From positions 2,976,001 to 3,040,000 of the forward strand of contig OZ241334.1 in NCBI GenBank assembly GCA_965200035.1: 64,000 nucleotides of DNA, given 5' to 3'. A program made the translations under genes and the position numbers. How positions within the stretch are numbered: position 1 is the stretch's first letter; each line of letters starts with the position of its first letter. Source of the stretch: UBA1952 sp965200035 (GTDB taxonomy: Bacteria > Bacteroidota > Bacteroidia > Chitinophagales > Chitinophagaceae). Below the pieces are notes generated by a model that had not been told where the DNA came from, did no database searches, and saw only the letters and a list, made by a program, of their open reading frames with translations. Below, one piece after another: positions 61,794 through 64,000 of this stretch.

Positions 61794-62783
61794 TTACTGC
61801 AGTTGCTGAGACTCGAAAGAAGGCGAGCCTTTAACGCCGGTATTGCTGTAGAAATTCAGGAAATGCAGCTTGAACACCTTACCGTTGCGTGTGTTCACTA
61901 CATAGCATTTGTTCTTGTTCACATCATAATGCGCAGAAGTGAAATTATACGTTTTCCAGTCAGAGCCGATCACATCCCGGTGCGTAGAGTACATAAGTCC
62001 GGAAGCATGTTCAAAAGTGATCTCATCAAAACGATGGGTAGAATCCGGGGCCGCGCTTACTTTAAAAGGATTTAAAAGCACCCCGTTTACCTCATATGGA
62101 AAGTTGTCCAGATCGCGGTAGATATAGCAGTAGCGGGTAAAGACCACATCCCACGAAGCCTTTGGCGGCTCAGAATTTACCAAGCCTTTGGTGAATGAGA
62201 AATAGCTGAAATTATAATCTACGTTTTTGGGAACCGTAATCGTTACAGGCTGTACATCTTTCAGGCGGCCATATTGCATTTCATAATGGTCATCGCTTAC
62301 CGCCAGCAGGACAAACTTGTAATAAGTAGTATCATCCAGTTTTGCAATAAACACTTCCTTCCTGCTCTTGCCCGATGCATCACGCCAGTTGCGCGTAGCC
62401 GTAGAGTCTGGGATGCCGGAAGGATCATCAAATAGCAGGGTGTTTTTATTCAATCCGGCAGGCAGGCTGGTGACGCTGCCAAACTCCTGCTGGTGCGTAT
62501 TGTACAGGAAAACTCCCTTACCGCCATTCATAAAAACATGATTGCCATCTGTAGCAGCTTCAAAAGAAAGATCCCAGCCGGTAGTTTCACTGGTATAGAC
62601 CACCTTATTGCTTTCAAAGTCAAAGAAGACCTGCTGCTCATAGCTTTCGCCCATCGTAATGGTGCCCGGCTCCGCTGGTCCTGTTGGCGGCAGCACCACC
62701 GCTTGCTCTTTCTTTTCGCAAGCAGTCAGCAGGAAGCAGAGCAGCAGCGCATACCCGGCAGAAAGAGCAGACAGTTTCTTCAT
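61794..62783 (-). CDS. HmuY-like lipoprotein
   Basis: A 329-residue lipoprotein (lipobox Cys22 in LLTACEKK). The repeated SETTGWDLSFEAATDG and PPKASWDVVFTRYCYIYRD units, and VDYNFSYFSFTKG between them, match HmuY-type proteins, known in Porphyromonas for heme capture at the surface. No TonB-dependent heme receptor (HmuR) is next to it, so heme binding is not shown; many Bacteroidota HmuY-like proteins have other or unknown ligands. The gene is divergent from the TlpA-like gene at 62899. Confidence 0.75.
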   Translation of the reverse strand: MKKLSALSAGYALLLCFLLTACEKKEQAVVLPPTGPAEPGTITMGESYEQQVFFDFESNKVVYTSETTGWDLSFEAATDGNHVFMNGGKGVFLYNTHQQEFGSVTSLPAGLNKNTLLFDDPSGIPDSTATRNWRDASGKSRKEVFIAKLDDTTYYKFVLLAVSDDHYEMQYGRLKDVQPVTITVPKNVDYNFSYFSFTKGLVNSEPPKASWDVVFTRYCYIYRDLDNFPYEVNGVLLNPFKVSAAPDSTHRFDEITFEHASGLMYSTHRDVIGSDWKTYNFTSAHYDVNKNKCYVVNTRNGKVFKLHFLNFYSNTGVKGSPSFESQQLQ

Positions 62784-62864
62784 AACAAGTGCAAAATTGC
62801 AATGCGCCGGTTTCAGTAGTGTCAGGCATTTGTCAAGAGCGGACAGGATGAGGCGAATAATCAG

Positions 62865-62872
62865 TAGGTTTG
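62865..62872 (+). promoter_or_regulatory. Bacteroidota -7 promoter element TAGGTTTG
   Basis: An exact match followed by CAC, ending 26 bases before ATG 62899 of the TlpA-like gene. Confidence 0.5.
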
Positions 62873-62898
62873 CACCGCTAAATTTCCTTTATTTCTCT

Positions 62899-64000
62899 AT
62901 GCGTATCCGTTTTATACCGCTGCTTGGTGTAGCCCTGTTTTTTCTTGCCTCCTGCGGCAATGGGAAAAATGAGTTTACCGTCATCGGTCAGTTTAAGAAT
63001 ATGCCTCAACAGCATGTGCGCCTGCAGGAGCTGGGCATTTCAGATAAGATCATAGCCCTCGACAGCGCCCAGACCGATGCACAGGGAAAGTTTGAGCTGA
63101 ATGGTGAAGCGCCGCAGCCCGGCCTCTACCAGCTCATCTTTGAGCAGCAGAACAAATACATCCTCCTATCCGTAGACAAAGGAAACATCAAGCTCAGCGG
63201 CGACTGGAACCAGCTGCAGGATTATAATGTATCCGGCTCTGCCTCATCTCTGAGCCTGCGCAACTTCCTGAAAGTGGTAAGCACCCATATGGAAGACCTG
63301 CAAACAATGAATGTAGTATTCCAGCAACTGCGCGCGGAGGGCAAAGACAGCCTGATCGCCAAAGCAATGGAAGACGCCCGTGGCATCCGGGTGCGCCTTA
63401 CAGAATACATTGAGCATTATGCCGACACCACTGCTTACCTGCCGAATGCGCTTTTTGCAGTAAGAATGCTCAACCCGAAAGTAGAGCAGCCCTACCTGAC
63501 AGCCTTTTTGGGCGGCCTTGATCGCCGCTTCCCGGATGCACCGCAGGCAAAAGAGTTTGTGACCCGCTACAAAGAGATGATTGCCATGCAGGAAGCCGGC
63601 GCCAACAGCGGACAGACGTTTACCGGGGAACCAGTATCGGGAGCGGCTGCGCCGGAGATTTCCCTGAATACACCGGAAGGCAAACAGCTGAAACTATCTT
63701 CCTTCAAAGGAAAGTATGTGCTGGTTGATTTCTGGGCAAGCTGGTGCGGGCCATGCCGTGCGGAAAACCCGAACGTAGTAGCTGCTTACAATAAGTTCAA
63801 GGACAAGAACTTTACCATACTCGGCGTATCGCTGGATGGTGATAAAGACAAATGGGTAGAAGCGATCCAGAAAGATGGCCTTGCCTGGAACCATGTAAGC
63901 GACCTCAAGCGCTGGGAAAGCGTAGCAGCAAGGGATTATCAGGTACAATCCATACCCGCCAACTTCCTGATCGATAAGGATGGCAAGATCATAGCCCGAG
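62899..64000 (+). CDS. TlpA-family thiol-disulfide lipoprotein (3' end outside window)
   Basis: The frame from ATG 62899 is open to the right edge (at least 367 residues). The lipobox is LFFLASC with Cys19. Residues about 25-130 resemble the DUF4369 domain (FTVIGQFKNMPQQHVRLQ, GKFELNGEAPQPGLYQL) common in front of Bacteroidota thioredoxin-like lipoproteins. The TlpA/AhpC-like domain starts near residue 255: LSSFKGKYVLVDFWASWC then GPC (Cys283, Cys286), and SIPANFLIDKDGKII carries the cis-proline. It likely reduces disulfides in the periplasm. The end is missing, so the full length is unknown. Confidence 0.9.
   Translation, partial: MRIRFIPLLGVALFFLASCGNGKNEFTVIGQFKNMPQQHVRLQELGISDKIIALDSAQTDAQGKFELNGEAPQPGLYQLIFEQQNKYILLSVDKGNIKLSGDWNQLQDYNVSGSASSLSLRNFLKVVSTHMEDLQTMNVVFQQLRAEGKDSLIAKAMEDARGIRVRLTEYIEHYADTTAYLPNALFAVRMLNPKVEQPYLTAFLGGLDRRFPDAPQAKEFVTRYKEMIAMQEAGANSGQTFTGEPVSGAAAPEISLNTPEGKQLKLSSFKGKYVLVDFWASWCGPCRAENPNVVAAYNKFKDKNFTILGVSLDGDKDKWVEAIQKDGLAWNHVSDLKRWESVAARDYQVQSIPANFLIDKDGKIIAR

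Noticed and set aside
61563..62075. A 170-codon plus-strand frame with KPASGFSKPVSGL-type repeats
   Set aside because: The repeated residues come from a two-copy 21-base DNA repeat, and most of the frame lies opposite the HmuY-like gene.

Overview
The window looks like a chromosomal segment of a Bacteroidota bacterium, most likely from the Chitinophagales/Sphingobacteriales side of the phylum. The case rests on a type IX secretion locus (gldJ, porU, porV), a MurF-alanine racemase fusion, a Bacteroidota-type TonB, an Omp28-like protein, an HmuY-like lipoprotein, many lipoproteins and PorT-like barrels, and the Bacteroidota promoter element TAnnTTTG upstream of at least fourteen genes. Most of the window is ordinary core chromosome. 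I see no rRNA, tRNA, CRISPR array, phage or transposase gene.

Layout. 1-4.7 kb: an MCE/MlaD protein cut by the left edge, an OstA/LptA-like protein, aspartate kinase and an outer-membrane barrel. 4.7-9 kb: a DUF2461 protein, the two subunits of a 3-oxoacid CoA-transferase split by a frameshifted four-helix-bundle cassette, an ArsC-like protein and an unknown exported protein. 9-17 kb: an M28 peptidase with PDZ domain, ScpB, the MurF-Alr fusion and a fused 3-hydroxyacyl-CoA dehydrogenase/enoyl-CoA hydratase. 17-23 kb: a frameshifted winged-helix gene, PBP1C, LptB and a GH3-family protein. 23-27 kb: an OmpR-type response regulator and histidine kinase, followed by a phased TTCTTACC array in front of a Usp-like gene and a bestrophin. 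27-36 kb: EngB, MenG/UbiE, TonB, a PdeM-like phosphoesterase, kynureninase, a LemA-TPM-TPM operon and DnaK. 36-44 kb: an unknown lipoprotein, ArgS, a DUF2283 protein, a LolC/E-type permease, RbfA, an Omp28-like lipoprotein, an M28/glutaminyl-cyclase lipoprotein, LspA and ZapA. 44-55.5 kb: MurF, GldJ, PorU, PorV and an M16 peptidase. 55.5-64 kb: an AsmA-like protein, an ABC-F ATPase, three exported or lipoproteins including an HmuY-like one, and a TlpA-like lipoprotein cut by the right edge.

The common theme is the cell envelope: LPS transport (OstA-like, LptB), phospholipid transport (MCE), lipoprotein processing and sorting (LspA, LolC/E-like), peptidoglycan (MurF-Alr, MurF, PBP1C) and type IX secretion. 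The less expected material lies mainly between genes: several families of short palindromic or AT-rich repeats (two cases lie inside coding sequence), two genes broken by single-base frameshifts, an apparent regulator-binding array with 11-bp phasing, and a highly recurrent extended -7 promoter motif, TAnnTTTGC. I did not find a convincing new defence or mobile system. The best candidates for a second look are the four-helix-bundle cassette inside the CoA-transferase operon and the TTCTTACC array.
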